Shown here: one piece after another, positions 1-8,151 of the stretch
Numbering within the stretch: the first letter of the stretch is position 1
How the letters are laid out: each line of letters begins with the position of its first letter
Notes under the pieces: generated by a model
The model's database searches: none
The model's input: the letters and a program-made list of their open reading frames with translations, nothing else
Told to the model about the DNA's origin: nothing
Position numbers and translations under genes: made by a program
Source of the DNA: Ignavibacteria bacterium
GTDB taxonomy: Bacteria > Bacteroidota > Ignavibacteria > Tepidaquicellales > OLB5
Length of the DNA: 40,129 nt
Assembly: GCA_030835025.1 (NCBI GenBank)
Contig: JAUQWS010000045.1
Span: forward strand, 1-40,129
Direction of reading: 5' to 3'

Positions 1-540
1 CTGTACACGAATAATAATTTCTATTTTGATATATCCGGCGATAGGGCAACTACAATTTTTGCTTCAAACTTTGAACTGGGCGATATAATCGAGTACGGCT
101 CAGGAGATAACATCGTACCTGTACAGCTTCTGTACAAATTCTTCAGCGGAGGCGGTAACAGCCTGAGAGGTTGGCGGGCACAGAAAAACGGGATTCTTGC
201 CAATACTGAAAACGGCGGTAAGTTCCTGATAGAAGGCAGTTTTGAGATACGAAGAAAACCGTTCCCGCAAAGAAGCTTTTTATTTCCGTTGTGGGGAGTC
301 GTTTTTTTGGATTGGGGCAACGTATGGGAATCAGCCGGCAAGTTTCGCACCGATCAGATTGCACTCGCAACCGGGCTTGGAATAAGGTATGATACTTTCG
401 TAGGTCCGGTCAGGATCGATCTGGGCTTCAAGCTGTTCGATCCGATGGCAAGAGAAGGTGAAAAATGGCTTTGGGACAGGCCTTCAGAAATATTTAAGAG
501 CAAATACGCGATCCAGTTCGGATTAGGGAACGCATTCTAA
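1..540 (+). CDS. Omp85/BamA-family outer membrane protein, C-terminal fragment
   Basis: The frame is open from base 1 to the TAA at 538-540, so the gene begins outside the window; about 179 residues are visible. They contain GGNSLRGW, which matches the conserved (V/L)RG(F/W/Y) loop of Omp85 barrels, then alternating aromatic strands (FLDWGNVW, GIRYDTFVGPVRIDLGF) and an ending in FGLGNAF. A terminal aromatic residue is the usual beta-signal of outer membrane barrels. The family inserts beta-barrels (BamA) or translocates proteins (TamA and related); the N-terminal POTRA domains that would separate these are not visible. The next gene, holB, starts 2 bp after the stop, so the two are probably co-transcribed. 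An internal ATG at 289 is not the real start, because coding similarity continues upstream of it. Confidence 0.85.
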   Translation: MYTNNNFYFDISGDRATTIFASNFELGDIIEYGSGDNIVPVQLLYKFFSGGGNSLRGWRAQKNGILANTENGGKFLIEGSFEIRRKPFPQRSFLFPLWGVVFLDWGNVWESAGKFRTDQIALATGLGIRYDTFVGPVRIDLGFKLFDPMAREGEKWLWDRPSEIFKSKYAIQFGLGNAF

Positions 541-542
541 TC

Positions 543-1667
543 ATGTGGAAGAACATTACAGGCCAGAAACAGGTAATCGAAAAACTCATCTCGATCTTTA
601 CAAGCGGGAAAGTGGCTCATGCTTACCTGTTTGAGGGAACAGAAGGTACGGGCAAAGATGCAGCAGCTATTGAATTTGCCAAACTGCTGAATTGCACTAA
701 CAGGATTGACGGCACTGAAGCGTGTGATGAATGCAGCAGCTGCAGGAAGATCGCTTCTTTCCGCTCAGAATACTTCCGTTTTGTCTGTGCATTGCCGGCC
801 GGCAAATCCGATGATTCGGATTCAGACCCGATAGAAAAACTTGGAGCCGGTGATTTTGATGCTTACCTCGAACAGCTCTCACTTAAATCAGCTGACCCTT
901 ATCACCGTGTCACAATGCCGAATGCAAATAACATAAGGATTAGCAGTATCCGGGACCTCATAAGCAAAATATACCTGTCTTCGCCAAAAGGTGTTTCCAA
1001 AGTATTTCTTATCTCAGAAGCAGAAAAGATGAAGCAGGAAGCATCAAATGCCCTGCTGAAGATACTGGAAGAACCGCCAAAGAACAGCGTGATAATACTG
1101 ACAACTTCAAAATTCAACTCGCTTCCGCAAACTATAATCGGAAGGTGCCAGCGCATTCACTTTGATGCCCTGAGCACAGAACAGATCCGGGAGAAACTCT
1201 CCGGTAAAGCGGAGAATTCTGCAAAGCAGATCGAGCTTGCCTCAAGGCTTAGTTTCGGTAGCTATTCGCGGGCAAAGAAGCTACTGGAAACAGGAATTGA
1301 AGATATCAGGAACACGGCGCTTGACTATCTTGTGGCACTGTTAATGGGTAATTATGCTGAAGTGGTTTCGATAAGCAGGAATATCTCATCCAGAAATGAT
1401 AAAGAAAAGACAAGGCAGTTCCTTTATTTCATAAATATATGGATCAGGGACCTGTTGAGAGTGAAAAATTCCGGCACATTTGCAGACGAGATCGTAAATT
1501 CGGATCTCAAGGATAGGCTTGTGAAACTGAACAGGAATTTCCCGGACTCTGACATATTCAAAATAGTTTTAGAGCTGGAAGAAGCCGAAAAGCTGATAAC
1601 TCAGAATGTGCAGCTAACTCTTATACTTGTAAATCTCTCTTTCCGCCTGAAGAAATACTTTGGCTAA
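543..1667 (+). CDS. holB: DNA polymerase III subunit delta-prime
   Basis: This 374-aa protein is a AAA+ clamp-loader subunit that helps load the beta sliding clamp during replication. It has a Walker A motif GTEGTGKD (residues 32-39), a four-cysteine zinc module (C51, C61, C64, C67), a Walker B-like strand KVFLISEAEKM (153-163) followed by ALLKILEEPP, and the sensor region IIGRCQ (198-203). The family consensus there is SRC; here it is GRC. Length fits bacterial delta-prime. It is nearly contiguous with the upstream Omp85 gene and converges on the MBL gene with 13 bp between stops. gamma/tau (DnaX) is the main alternative, but DnaX is normally longer with C-terminal domains III-V, so HolB is preferred. 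Confidence 0.9.
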   Translation: MWKNITGQKQVIEKLISIFTSGKVAHAYLFEGTEGTGKDAAAIEFAKLLNCTNRIDGTEACDECSSCRKIASFRSEYFRFVCALPAGKSDDSDSDPIEKLGAGDFDAYLEQLSLKSADPYHRVTMPNANNIRISSIRDLISKIYLSSPKGVSKVFLISEAEKMKQEASNALLKILEEPPKNSVIILTTSKFNSLPQTIIGRCQRIHFDALSTEQIREKLSGKAENSAKQIELASRLSFGSYSRAKKLLETGIEDIRNTALDYLVALLMGNYAEVVSISRNISSRNDKEKTRQFLYFINIWIRDLLRVKNSGTFADEIVNSDLKDRLVKLNRNFPDSDIFKIVLELEEAEKLITQNVQLTLILVNLSFRLKKYFG

Positions 1668-1680
1668 ACGGCGGAATAAA

Positions 1681-2667
1681 TCACTTTTCCAAAAGCACGA
1701 CCTGCTCTCCTATAGCGAGTATTTTGAACCTCCCCGGGTCTTCATCTTTAGCGGTAATTTCACGGAAAGCATAAAGAGGCTCCATCGGGTCAGCCTGTGC
1801 GAAATGAAGAGTACCGTAATGTATGGGAACCATCCACCTTGCACCAATATCATTGAAAAGAGAAACTGCATCAACAGGGAATACGTGATTAAATGTTCCG
1901 CACTGTTTGCAGTCAGCACAGGGACCGATGGGTATGAAAGCAAGATCAATATTGAACTGTTTTCCCAGCTGTTTGTATTTAAGCGAATCATATCCTGTAT
2001 CACCTGCAAAGTAAACAGTCATCCCGTTGTACTCCAGCACATAACCTGTGAAAGCCTTGTCACCCCAAAGATAACCGTCAATCCCGTACCTGCCGCCCCA
2101 GTGCTGTGAATAAACTGCAGTCACTTTGACGCCGTCAATTATTCTGCTTTCACCCACTATGCCGCTGCTGTAACCGCTATTATTTCCAAGACGGACCGTC
2201 TTCATTTTATAATCGGGCAGATAATTCTCCATATCATTCGGAAAAACCAGCTTTCCCTTTTTACCGGACTTTTCTTCAAGGATGCTCAGGCTCCCGAGGT
2301 TCAGATGGTCGAAGTGAGAATGCGATAAAAGTATCAGATCGCATGCGGGGATATTCTCAATATCAATACCCGGATCAATGACCCTTCTTGCGAACTCTCC
2401 GGCTGTTTCCGTCAAAAAGGGATCTGTAATAATTATCTTGTCATCCATTTGCAGCAAAACTGTTGCATGTCCTATCCAAAGTGCAGAAAGTCTTGCGTCG
2501 GGTCTTACAGGGTTTTTGATCTTATTTTTCACATCTGCGGGAGCTTCAAAAAAAGTCGGAACATTACGTATGGCAACCATAACAAGATTGCACGAGGCAA
2601 ACTGCAGCAGGGCAAAAACTGCAGTTACTGAAAACAATCCACGGGATATTTTTCTTATCAGTTTCAA
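1681..2667 (-). CDS. MBL-fold metallo-hydrolase lipoprotein, NAPE-PLD-like
   Basis: 328 aa. The N-terminus has a basic stretch, a hydrophobic core and a lipobox ending at C26 (LQFASC), so it is probably a lipoprotein facing the periplasm. The metallo-beta-lactamase fold shows WIGHATVLLQ (64-73), the metal motif HSHFDH (116-121), H189, D223 in FAGDTGYD, and H283 in PIHYGT. The WIGHAT start and the PIHYGT...DPMEPL end are typical of the NAPE-PLD/RomA branch, which includes phosphodiesterases; the substrate here is unknown. A Cys cluster PCADCKQC (249-256) sits where related proteins usually have PIGAYEPR-like sequence. The start lies 3 bp downstream of the preceding minus-strand gene's stop, so the two form an operon. 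Confidence 0.8.
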   Translation of the reverse strand: MKLIRKISRGLFSVTAVFALLQFASCNLVMVAIRNVPTFFEAPADVKNKIKNPVRPDARLSALWIGHATVLLQMDDKIIITDPFLTETAGEFARRVIDPGIDIENIPACDLILLSHSHFDHLNLGSLSILEEKSGKKGKLVFPNDMENYLPDYKMKTVRLGNNSGYSSGIVGESRIIDGVKVTAVYSQHWGGRYGIDGYLWGDKAFTGYVLEYNGMTVYFAGDTGYDSLKYKQLGKQFNIDLAFIPIGPCADCKQCGTFNHVFPVDAVSLFNDIGARWMVPIHYGTLHFAQADPMEPLYAFREITAKDEDPGRFKILAIGEQVVLLEK

Positions 2668-2670
2668 TCC

Positions 2671-3255
2671 TTAGTAATATTTGATGAACAGTGTCAAGTT
2701 AAATCTGCTATCAGCCTTTTGGTTATAGTTGAATTTAAGGCCAAGCATTCCGAACATTGTATATAAACCTGCTTCATAAGTTACTCCGTCAATCAATTCT
2801 CCGCCAATCCTTTTTTGTGAATAATAGCCTGCTCCAAGCGATACTGCAAGATACTCACCCTTGTGAGCCAGCGGCAACAGCAATCTTGCACCGGTTTTGA
2901 TACTGAACTTTCTTAGCCCGGCGTATTTGTAATCACCTGTCATAAGCGATGGTTCAAAAAATGCTTCAGCCGAGCCTGTAAATCTTTTGACAGGTCTGAT
3001 GAAAAAACTGCTGAAGGGAGACACATACTTATTTACACCGAAAGAGTATGAAAAAGGGATAACCTGCCACTCAAACCCGAATTTCAGCCCGGATTCTGAA
3101 TTATTTCTGTCTTCTGCAAATGTTGGAGAAGGGATTGCCTGAAGAACCGCCCAGGAGGTCCATTTTAACAGTGCATTTTCTTCCCTAAGCTGAGACGAGG
3201 CACCTTGAGGGAACCCCGCAATGATAAATAATATAATTAAGTGCTGTTTTTTCAA
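2671..3255 (-). CDS. Small exported beta-barrel-like protein, function unknown
   Basis: About 194 aa from the preferred TTG start at 3255. A TTG further upstream (3297) would add 14 residues, but starting at 3255 puts two lysines directly before the hydrophobic core LIILFIIAGF and a cleavage-like GASSQ, which makes a normal signal peptide. The mature part has alternating aromatic/hydrophobic strands with glycines (FSYSFGVNKY, YLAVSLGAGYYSQKR, MFGMLGLKFNY) and ends in LFIKYY, consistent with a small outer membrane barrel. I do not recognise the family. It is first in a two-gene minus-strand unit with the MBL lipoprotein. Neither candidate start has a clear Shine-Dalgarno sequence. Confidence 0.6.
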   Translation of the reverse strand: MKKQHLIILFIIAGFPQGASSQLREENALLKWTSWAVLQAIPSPTFAEDRNNSESGLKFGFEWQVIPFSYSFGVNKYVSPFSSFFIRPVKRFTGSAEAFFEPSLMTGDYKYAGLRKFSIKTGARLLLPLAHKGEYLAVSLGAGYYSQKRIGGELIDGVTYEAGLYTMFGMLGLKFNYNQKADSRFNLTLFIKYY

Positions 3256-3304
3256 TGTAAAATCGGCTGCCGAGCCCGTTTTTGCGGGGTAATGCAATTA
3301 TACA

Positions 3305-3335
3305 TTTATATTAACATCTTTAAAAGTTATTTTTG
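3305..3335 (+). promoter_or_regulatory. Probable Bacteroidota-type promoter of PHP-purF
   Basis: TATTTTTG at 3328-3335 matches the -7 consensus TAnnTTTG exactly. A TTT sits 20 nt upstream (3305-3307) where TTG is expected. The start codon follows 27 nt after the box. Confidence 0.45.
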
Positions 3336-3362
3336 TGTTTCACCTGATTTCATATCACAATA

Positions 3363-4439
3363 TTGCACGAATACACAGGAGCAGTACATATACATTCCGT
3401 TTATTCCGATGGCACCGGCAAAATAGAAGAGATTGCCAAGGCAGCATACGACTCTGACCTAGATTTTATCATGATGACTGACCATAACACCCTTAAGCCG
3501 AAAGAAGACGGTTTTGAAAAATGGATCAGCAATGTCATGGTTATCATTGGATACGAAGTTAATGATATGCAGAACAGGAATCACTACCTTGCATTCGGAA
3601 TTGATGAAGTAATAGGCACTTACCGTGAGCTTGCTGATGGCGAGCTTGGCTGCAAGTTAAGCGCTAAGGAATATGTGCGCGGGATAAAAGATAAAGGAGG
3701 CATCGGTTTCATTGCACACCCTGATGAGAAGCGAAACCACCTTCCTGAGCATCCTTCATATCCCTGGGTAGAAGAAACAGAAGATTATACCGGGATCGAA
3801 ATATGGAACCATATGAGTGAATGGATCGAGGGAATGGATGAATCAAACAAACTGGACCGCTTTCTGCATCCATTAAAATCAATTATAGCACCCGGCACTA
3901 GAACGCTGGAAAGATGGGATAGGGCTGCCATGAACAGGCATGTAACAGGGATCGGCGGCGTTGATGCCCATGCTTTGAAGCAGAACGTTCTTGGTTTCTT
4001 TGAAGTCGAAATATTCGCATACAAAGTTCTGTTCAAATCCATACGCACACATGTTTTACTTGAGCGGCCGCTTGAGAAGAATAACAAAACCTCATTTGAG
4101 GATGATAAGACAAGGGTTCTTGAAGCGCTGAAAAAAGGAAAGTGTTTTATTTCGAATTTTTACCACGGCAATGCAAAGGGATTCCGCTTCTTTGCGGAGT
4201 TTAAGGGCATAACCTGCAATTCAGGCGATTCAATTTCCTCAAACGGTGAAAGCGTTATCCTGAAAGCTCTGGTTCCCAAAGAATGCAGGATAAAGCTTGT
4301 ACATAACGGCAGTATTATTGATGAAAAGACTGCAATGAACACCACCTGGAGCGTGAAGGATAAAGGTATTTACAGAGTTGAATGCTGGATCGGAGACAAG
4401 GGATGGATTTTTTCGAATCATATAAGAGTTATTAATTAA
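3363..4439 (+). CDS. PHP-domain metal-dependent phosphoesterase
   Basis: 358 aa from a TTG codon, the only start between the upstream in-frame TGA and the first PHP motif. The PHP metal ligands are visible in order: HIH (H9, H11) with D16, TDH (D40, H41), GYE (E65), H74, IAHPDE (H119) and a closing D201-H203. PHP proteins are metal-dependent phosphoesterases such as nucleoside 3',5'-bisphosphatases and polymerase-associated phosphatases. The C-terminal ~130 residues form a beta-rich domain (LKALVPKECRIKLVHNGSII) found in many stand-alone PHP proteins that act on unknown substrates. purF begins 2 bp after the stop, so co-transcription is likely, but a role in purine metabolism is only suggested by that position. 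Confidence 0.8.
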   Translation: MHEYTGAVHIHSVYSDGTGKIEEIAKAAYDSDLDFIMMTDHNTLKPKEDGFEKWISNVMVIIGYEVNDMQNRNHYLAFGIDEVIGTYRELADGELGCKLSAKEYVRGIKDKGGIGFIAHPDEKRNHLPEHPSYPWVEETEDYTGIEIWNHMSEWIEGMDESNKLDRFLHPLKSIIAPGTRTLERWDRAAMNRHVTGIGGVDAHALKQNVLGFFEVEIFAYKVLFKSIRTHVLLERPLEKNNKTSFEDDKTRVLEALKKGKCFISNFYHGNAKGFRFFAEFKGITCNSGDSISSNGESVILKALVPKECRIKLVHNGSIIDEKTAMNTTWSVKDKGIYRVECWIGDKGWIFSNHIRVIN

Positions 4440-4441
4440 GC

Positions 4442-5998
4442 ATGAGCAATAAAGTAGACGCAATGTCTGAAGAAAACAAAAATTTACCTTTTATAGATGC
4501 TGATTTTGACGGTGATGATAAACCGAGGAGCAATTGCGCTATCTTCGGAATATACAATCATCCGCAGGCTGCTGTTATGGCTTATTACGGACTGCACTCG
4601 CAGCAGCACAGGGGACAGGAAGCATCAGGAATCTGCACATCGGAGTCAATTTCTGAAGGCAAATACAGGTTCAACATTCACAAAGGGCACGGAATTGCGC
4701 TGAATGTGTTCTCAAACAGGAATGTTCTCACAAATGTCCTCAAAGGATCAGCGGCGATCGGGCATAACAGATATTCAACTACCGGTGCATCCGATAGCAG
4801 GAGCAATATCCAGCCATTCAAAGTAAATTTCAAAGAGGGGCATCTTGCACTTTCACACAACGGAAATTTCACAAATACAATGGAGCTCCGCCGTAAGCTT
4901 GAAAACGAAGGCACGATATTCCAGACTTCGACCGACAGCGAAATATTTCTGCATCTTATCGCGAGATCAAAACAAACACATACTGCAGATAAGATCCTGG
5001 ATGCTGCGCGCCAGGTTAGGGGTGCATACTCAATAGTTCTTCTGACGGATAATAAGCTGTTTGCTATCAGGGATCCTTTTGCTGTAAGGCCGCTATCGAT
5101 GGGCAAACTCGGCGAAAGTTTTGTATTCGCTTCGGAGACTTGCGCATTTGATATTATTAACGCAGAGTATGTAAGAGACCTCAAAGCAGGTGAAGTCATT
5201 CAGATAGATGAGGATGTCATCAAAACAGGAGAAGTAAAAACATTTACTATCGCTTCCAAACCCGAAACAAAACACTGCATATTTGAATACGTTTACTTTT
5301 CGCGTCCTGATTCCACAATTTTCGGAAACACTGTGGACAAAGTCAGAAGGAAACTGGGAAAGAACCTTTCAAATGAGCACCCTGCACCAAAGGCAAATAT
5401 TGAAGATAAGAAAACTGTAGTGATAAGTGTGCCTGACTCAAGCAATACAGCCGCTTTAGGTTATGTAACTGAAACAATTAAGACCAATCCGTTTGTGAAG
5501 CTTGAACTTGGACTCATAAGGAGCCATTATATCGGAAGGACATTCATCCAGCCGGGACAGGATAACCGCGAGATACGTGTGAAGGCTAAGTTCAACACTG
5601 TGAAATCAGTTTTGAAGGACAGAATTGTAGTGATTGTTGATGATTCAATTGTAAGAGGTACAACTGCTAAATTATTGGTTAAACTGGTTAAAGAAGCCAG
5701 TCCTAAGGAAATTCACCTGCGCATTACTTCTCCGCCTATAATTTCGCCGTGTTATTACGGAATGGACTTCCCTTCCAAAGAAGAGCTTGTTGCGAACCAG
5801 TGCAATGACGATCTGGAGAAAATAAGGCAGTATTTAGATGTTGATTCAGTTGAATATCTTTCGCTGGAGAATCTGCATGATTCAGTTCCGCAGGGTAAGA
5901 ATGATTTCGGCGAGAAGATCGGTTACTGTGATGCCTGCTTCAGCGGCAATTACCCGATTCCGATCGAGGAAATCCAGAAGACGGCGTTTGAGGATTGA
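4442..5998 (+). CDS. purF: Amidophosphoribosyltransferase
   Basis: 518 aa. PurF performs the first committed step of purine synthesis: PRPP plus glutamine to 5-phosphoribosylamine. The N-terminal Ntn glutaminase begins at C32 after an acidic 31-residue extension that is probably a cleaved propeptide; around it are SNCAIFGIY and the HSQQHRGQE block. The C-terminal phosphoribosyltransferase domain has the PRPP-binding motif VVIVDDSIVRGTT (396-408). Four cysteines fall where the B. subtilis-type enzyme binds a 4Fe-4S cluster: C279 in HCIFEYVYFSRPDS, C437 in SPCYYGMD, and C496/C499 in YCDACFSG. It is therefore the oxygen-sensitive Fe-S class. It converges on ruvA across a 52-bp gap where I see no strong terminator. 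Confidence 0.95.
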   Translation: MSNKVDAMSEENKNLPFIDADFDGDDKPRSNCAIFGIYNHPQAAVMAYYGLHSQQHRGQEASGICTSESISEGKYRFNIHKGHGIALNVFSNRNVLTNVLKGSAAIGHNRYSTTGASDSRSNIQPFKVNFKEGHLALSHNGNFTNTMELRRKLENEGTIFQTSTDSEIFLHLIARSKQTHTADKILDAARQVRGAYSIVLLTDNKLFAIRDPFAVRPLSMGKLGESFVFASETCAFDIINAEYVRDLKAGEVIQIDEDVIKTGEVKTFTIASKPETKHCIFEYVYFSRPDSTIFGNTVDKVRRKLGKNLSNEHPAPKANIEDKKTVVISVPDSSNTAALGYVTETIKTNPFVKLELGLIRSHYIGRTFIQPGQDNREIRVKAKFNTVKSVLKDRIVVIVDDSIVRGTTAKLLVKLVKEASPKEIHLRITSPPIISPCYYGMDFPSKEELVANQCNDDLEKIRQYLDVDSVEYLSLENLHDSVPQGKNDFGEKIGYCDACFSGNYPIPIEEIQKTAFED

Positions 5999-6050
5999 TC
6001 AGTTGAACAAAAGATTAAGGATAGGTTGATTGCTTTAACTCTTTGAAAAG

Positions 6051-6662
6051 CTACTTCCCTCTCAATATCTCACGTATGACATCTTCAACGGGCATATCCA
6101 TAAATCCGTTTCTTACAGAAATTGTCTTCACCATTTTATCTGCCTCAAGCCGTGTATAACCCAGCGAAATCAAAGCCTGAATTATTTCGGATGCTTTAGA
6201 TAACTCTCCGAATTTAGCGGAGGACATGCTTACAGAAGCCGAATCGCTTTCAGACTTACCTATCTTATCCTTAAGCTCCAGTGCAAGGCGTTCAGCGGTT
6301 TTTTTGCCTACGCCTGAAATCGTGGTTAGCGGAAGGTAATTTCCCTTAGCTATCAACTCAATTAATTCCTGATAATTCATCGCAGAAAGTATGCTGAGCG
6401 CAGTTTTGGGACCAATGCCGGAAACTGAAATTATCTGCCTGAAACATTCGCGTTCAGATTCATTTGTGAATCCATACAGCATAATTGAAAAGGGATTATC
6501 CTTGATATGCATATGGGTTATTATCTTTACGTCCCCGCCAACTGCCCCAAGCGATTCAATAGCTGTTAGCGTGGCATTAATATTGTACGCTATACCGCTG
6601 GTTTCAACAATTACGCTTGTCGGCTTTTTGCTAATTAACTTACCCTTTATATATTCAATCAT
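6051..6662 (-). CDS. ruvA: Holliday junction branch migration protein RuvA
   Basis: 203 aa, the normal length. RuvA forms tetramers that hold the Holliday junction and load the RuvB motor. The sequence begins with the OB-fold MIEYIKGKL, has two helix-hairpin-helix motifs (ISVSGIGPKTALSIL at 78-92 and ISGVGKKTAERLALEL at 115-130), an acidic linker, and a C-terminal RuvB-binding domain with LISLGYTRLEADKMV. Its ATG overlaps the ruvC stop by one base (TAATG), indicating translational coupling. ruvB is not in the window. Confidence 0.95.
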   Translation of the reverse strand: MIEYIKGKLISKKPTSVIVETSGIAYNINATLTAIESLGAVGGDVKIITHMHIKDNPFSIMLYGFTNESERECFRQIISVSGIGPKTALSILSAMNYQELIELIAKGNYLPLTTISGVGKKTAERLALELKDKIGKSESDSASVSMSSAKFGELSKASEIIQALISLGYTRLEADKMVKTISVRNGFMDMPVEDVIREILRGK

Positions 6663-7210
6663 TACTGCACTCTAACTCTTTTTGGATTTTTATCTACGAA
6701 TTCTTCCCATTTGGCCGTTGATATCTTAAGGCTTCCGCCACTTAGCAATTTGTGATGATGGCACAGCGCTACTGCAATTGCATCTGAAATGTCATTACTG
6801 CCTTTAAGTTCCTTTATTTTAAACGTTTTGCATACCATAAAGCGAACCTGTTCTTTTGAGGCTGAGCCCAGTCCGGATACAGATTTCTTTACCTCTTTGG
6901 GCGAGTATTCCGTGGTCGGTATCTGCTTGTTGACCGCTGCAAGTATTGAGACTCCTCTTGCATGTCCAAGTTTAAGAGTGGATTGAACATTCTTACCGTA
7001 AAATGCAGTTTCAATGGCAAATTCATCGGGCTTGAACTCTTCTATTATATCAACAAGGCTGTCGTAAATCTGTTTAAGTCTAATGGGTAATTTGTTTTTC
7101 GCAGGGATCTTTATAACATCGCACTTAAGCATTTCAAGCTTTTCATTCACTCCGCTTATTACTGCATAGCCCGTAAAAAGCGTTCCGGGATCAACTCCGA
7201 GTATTATCAT
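6662..7210 (-). CDS. ruvC: Crossover junction endodeoxyribonuclease RuvC
   Basis: 182 aa. RuvC is the Holliday junction resolvase that cuts junctions held by RuvAB. The RNase H-fold acidic residues are in place: D7 in ILGVDPGT, E67 in FAIETAFYG, and D140/D143 in SNDISDAIAVALCHHH. Length is about family average. It is coupled to ruvA by a one-base stop/start overlap. Upstream lies the paired palindromic element at 7225-7324, which separates it from the yebC-family gene. Confidence 0.95.
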   Translation of the reverse strand: MIILGVDPGTLFTGYAVISGVNEKLEMLKCDVIKIPAKNKLPIRLKQIYDSLVDIIEEFKPDEFAIETAFYGKNVQSTLKLGHARGVSILAAVNKQIPTTEYSPKEVKKSVSGLGSASKEQVRFMVCKTFKIKELKGSNDISDAIAVALCHHHKLLSGGSLKISTAKWEEFVDKNPKRVRVQ

Positions 7211-7224
7211 TTACTTTTCTTCAA

Positions 7225-7324
7225 AATTCATGCCACGTATAGAGGATTCTATTTTGCAGCAAGGGAATAAAAGATCTTTTCTTTTCCAGCAGCTTTATCC
7301 ATTACTCTATTCGTGGCACGAATA
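7225..7324. repeat. Inverted-repeat element between ruvC and the YebC-family gene
   Basis: Two 20-nt arms face each other: 7225-7244 and the reverse complement of 7305-7324 match at 17 of 20 bases, sharing the core TGCCACG(T/A)ATAGAG. The sequence between them is itself weakly palindromic and centres on AAAAGATCTTTT (7269-7280). The right arm contains a 15-nt palindrome ATTCGTGGCACGAAT (7309-7323). It could be a miniature mobile element, a pair of regulator sites upstream of ruvC, or a structured transcript end for the YebC-family gene. There is no T-tract, so it is not a classic terminator. A related 20-mer lies at 39823-39842. Confidence 0.6.
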
Positions 7325-7340
7325 ATGGACTAATATCTTC

Positions 7341-8096
7341 CTACCCAAAAGCTTCCATTACTTTTTCATCGATATCCGCATTTGAATAGACATTCTGCAC
7401 ATCGTCATTATCTTCAAGCACGCTGATCAGCTTCAGGGTCTGCTCAGCATCTTTACCTTCCACTTTTGTTGTCGTCTTGGGAACGAATTGAAGCGAAGCA
7501 TTTTCAATCTTTATTCCTGCAAGTCCTGATGATTCGATAGCTTTCCTTACAGGCTCAAAGCTTTCGATTGAGGCAATTACTTCGAAATAATCATCCTGGT
7601 CGCTAAGGTCATCTGCCCCTGCATCAAGAATCACATTCATGAGGTCATCTTCGCTGTACGAACCCTTTATCACGGTTATAACACCCTTGCGCTCAAAGTT
7701 CCAGCTTACCGCTCCTGATTCTGCCAGGTTGCCGCCGTTTCTGGAAAGCAAATGCCTTAGGTCTGCAACAGTACGGTTGCGGTTATCCGTAACGGATTCG
7801 ATCATCATAGCAACTCCGCCCGGACCGTAGCACTCATATGTAATTTCTTCATAATTAACGCCCTCAAGCTCACCCGTGCCTTTTTTGATAGCTCGTGTAA
7901 TGTTATCGGCGGGCATGTTTACTGATTTTGCGCTGTTAACGGCAAGCCTTAAACGCGGATTCGCATTCGGGTCGCCGCCGCCAATCCTTGCTGCAACTGT
8001 GATCTCCTTGATTATCTTTGTGAAAACCTTGCCGCGCGCCGCGTCAATTGCGCCCTTTTTCCTCTTTATTGTTGACCATTTACTGTGACCTGACAT
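7341..8096 (-). CDS. YebC/PmpR (TACO1) family protein
   Basis: 251 aa. The opening [27 protein letters not shown] is diagnostic of the YebC/PmpR/TACO1 family, and the length fits. Members have been described as transcriptional regulators and, more recently, as ribosome-associated factors that ease translation of difficult motifs such as polyproline. Three-domain features are visible: the basic N-terminal helices, [23 protein letters not shown] (about 87-109), and the C-terminal ESSGL...VFPKT-like and [14 protein letters not shown] blocks. The gene lies just upstream of ruvC and ruvA, an association common in bacteria. YebC is often called a regulator by default; the sequence does not settle which role applies. 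Confidence 0.93.
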   Translation of the reverse strand: MSGHSKWSTIKRKKGAIDAARGKVFTKIIKEITVAARIGGGDPNANPRLRLAVNSAKSVNMPADNITRAIKKGTGELEGVNYEEITYECYGPGGVAMMIESVTDNRNRTVADLRHLLSRNGGNLAESGAVSWNFERKGVITVIKGSYSEDDLMNVILDAGADDLSDQDDYFEVIASIESFEPVRKAIESSGLAGIKIENASLQFVPKTTTKVEGKDAEQTLKLISVLEDNDDVQNVYSNADIDEKVMEAFG

Positions 8097-8126
8097 ATTC
8101 TAATCTATGAAATCTTCTTATTGCTT

Positions 8127-8151
8127 ATTGTTAATTGTTGATTGTTAATTG
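8127..8151. repeat. Short direct repeat at the recJ 3' end
   Basis: The 11-mer ATTGTTAATTG occurs at 8127-8137 and 8141-8151. The second copy overlaps the recJ stop region. This is simple AT-rich intergenic sequence; no function is evident. Confidence 0.5.

Noticed and set aside
289..540. ATG at 289 as the start of the Omp85 gene
   Set aside because: The same frame is open back to base 1 and encodes the conserved GGNSLRGW loop upstream of 289.
1660..2109. 149-aa plus-strand frame opposite the MBL gene
   Set aside because: It is antisense to a strongly supported gene with metal-binding motifs, and has no recognisable domain.
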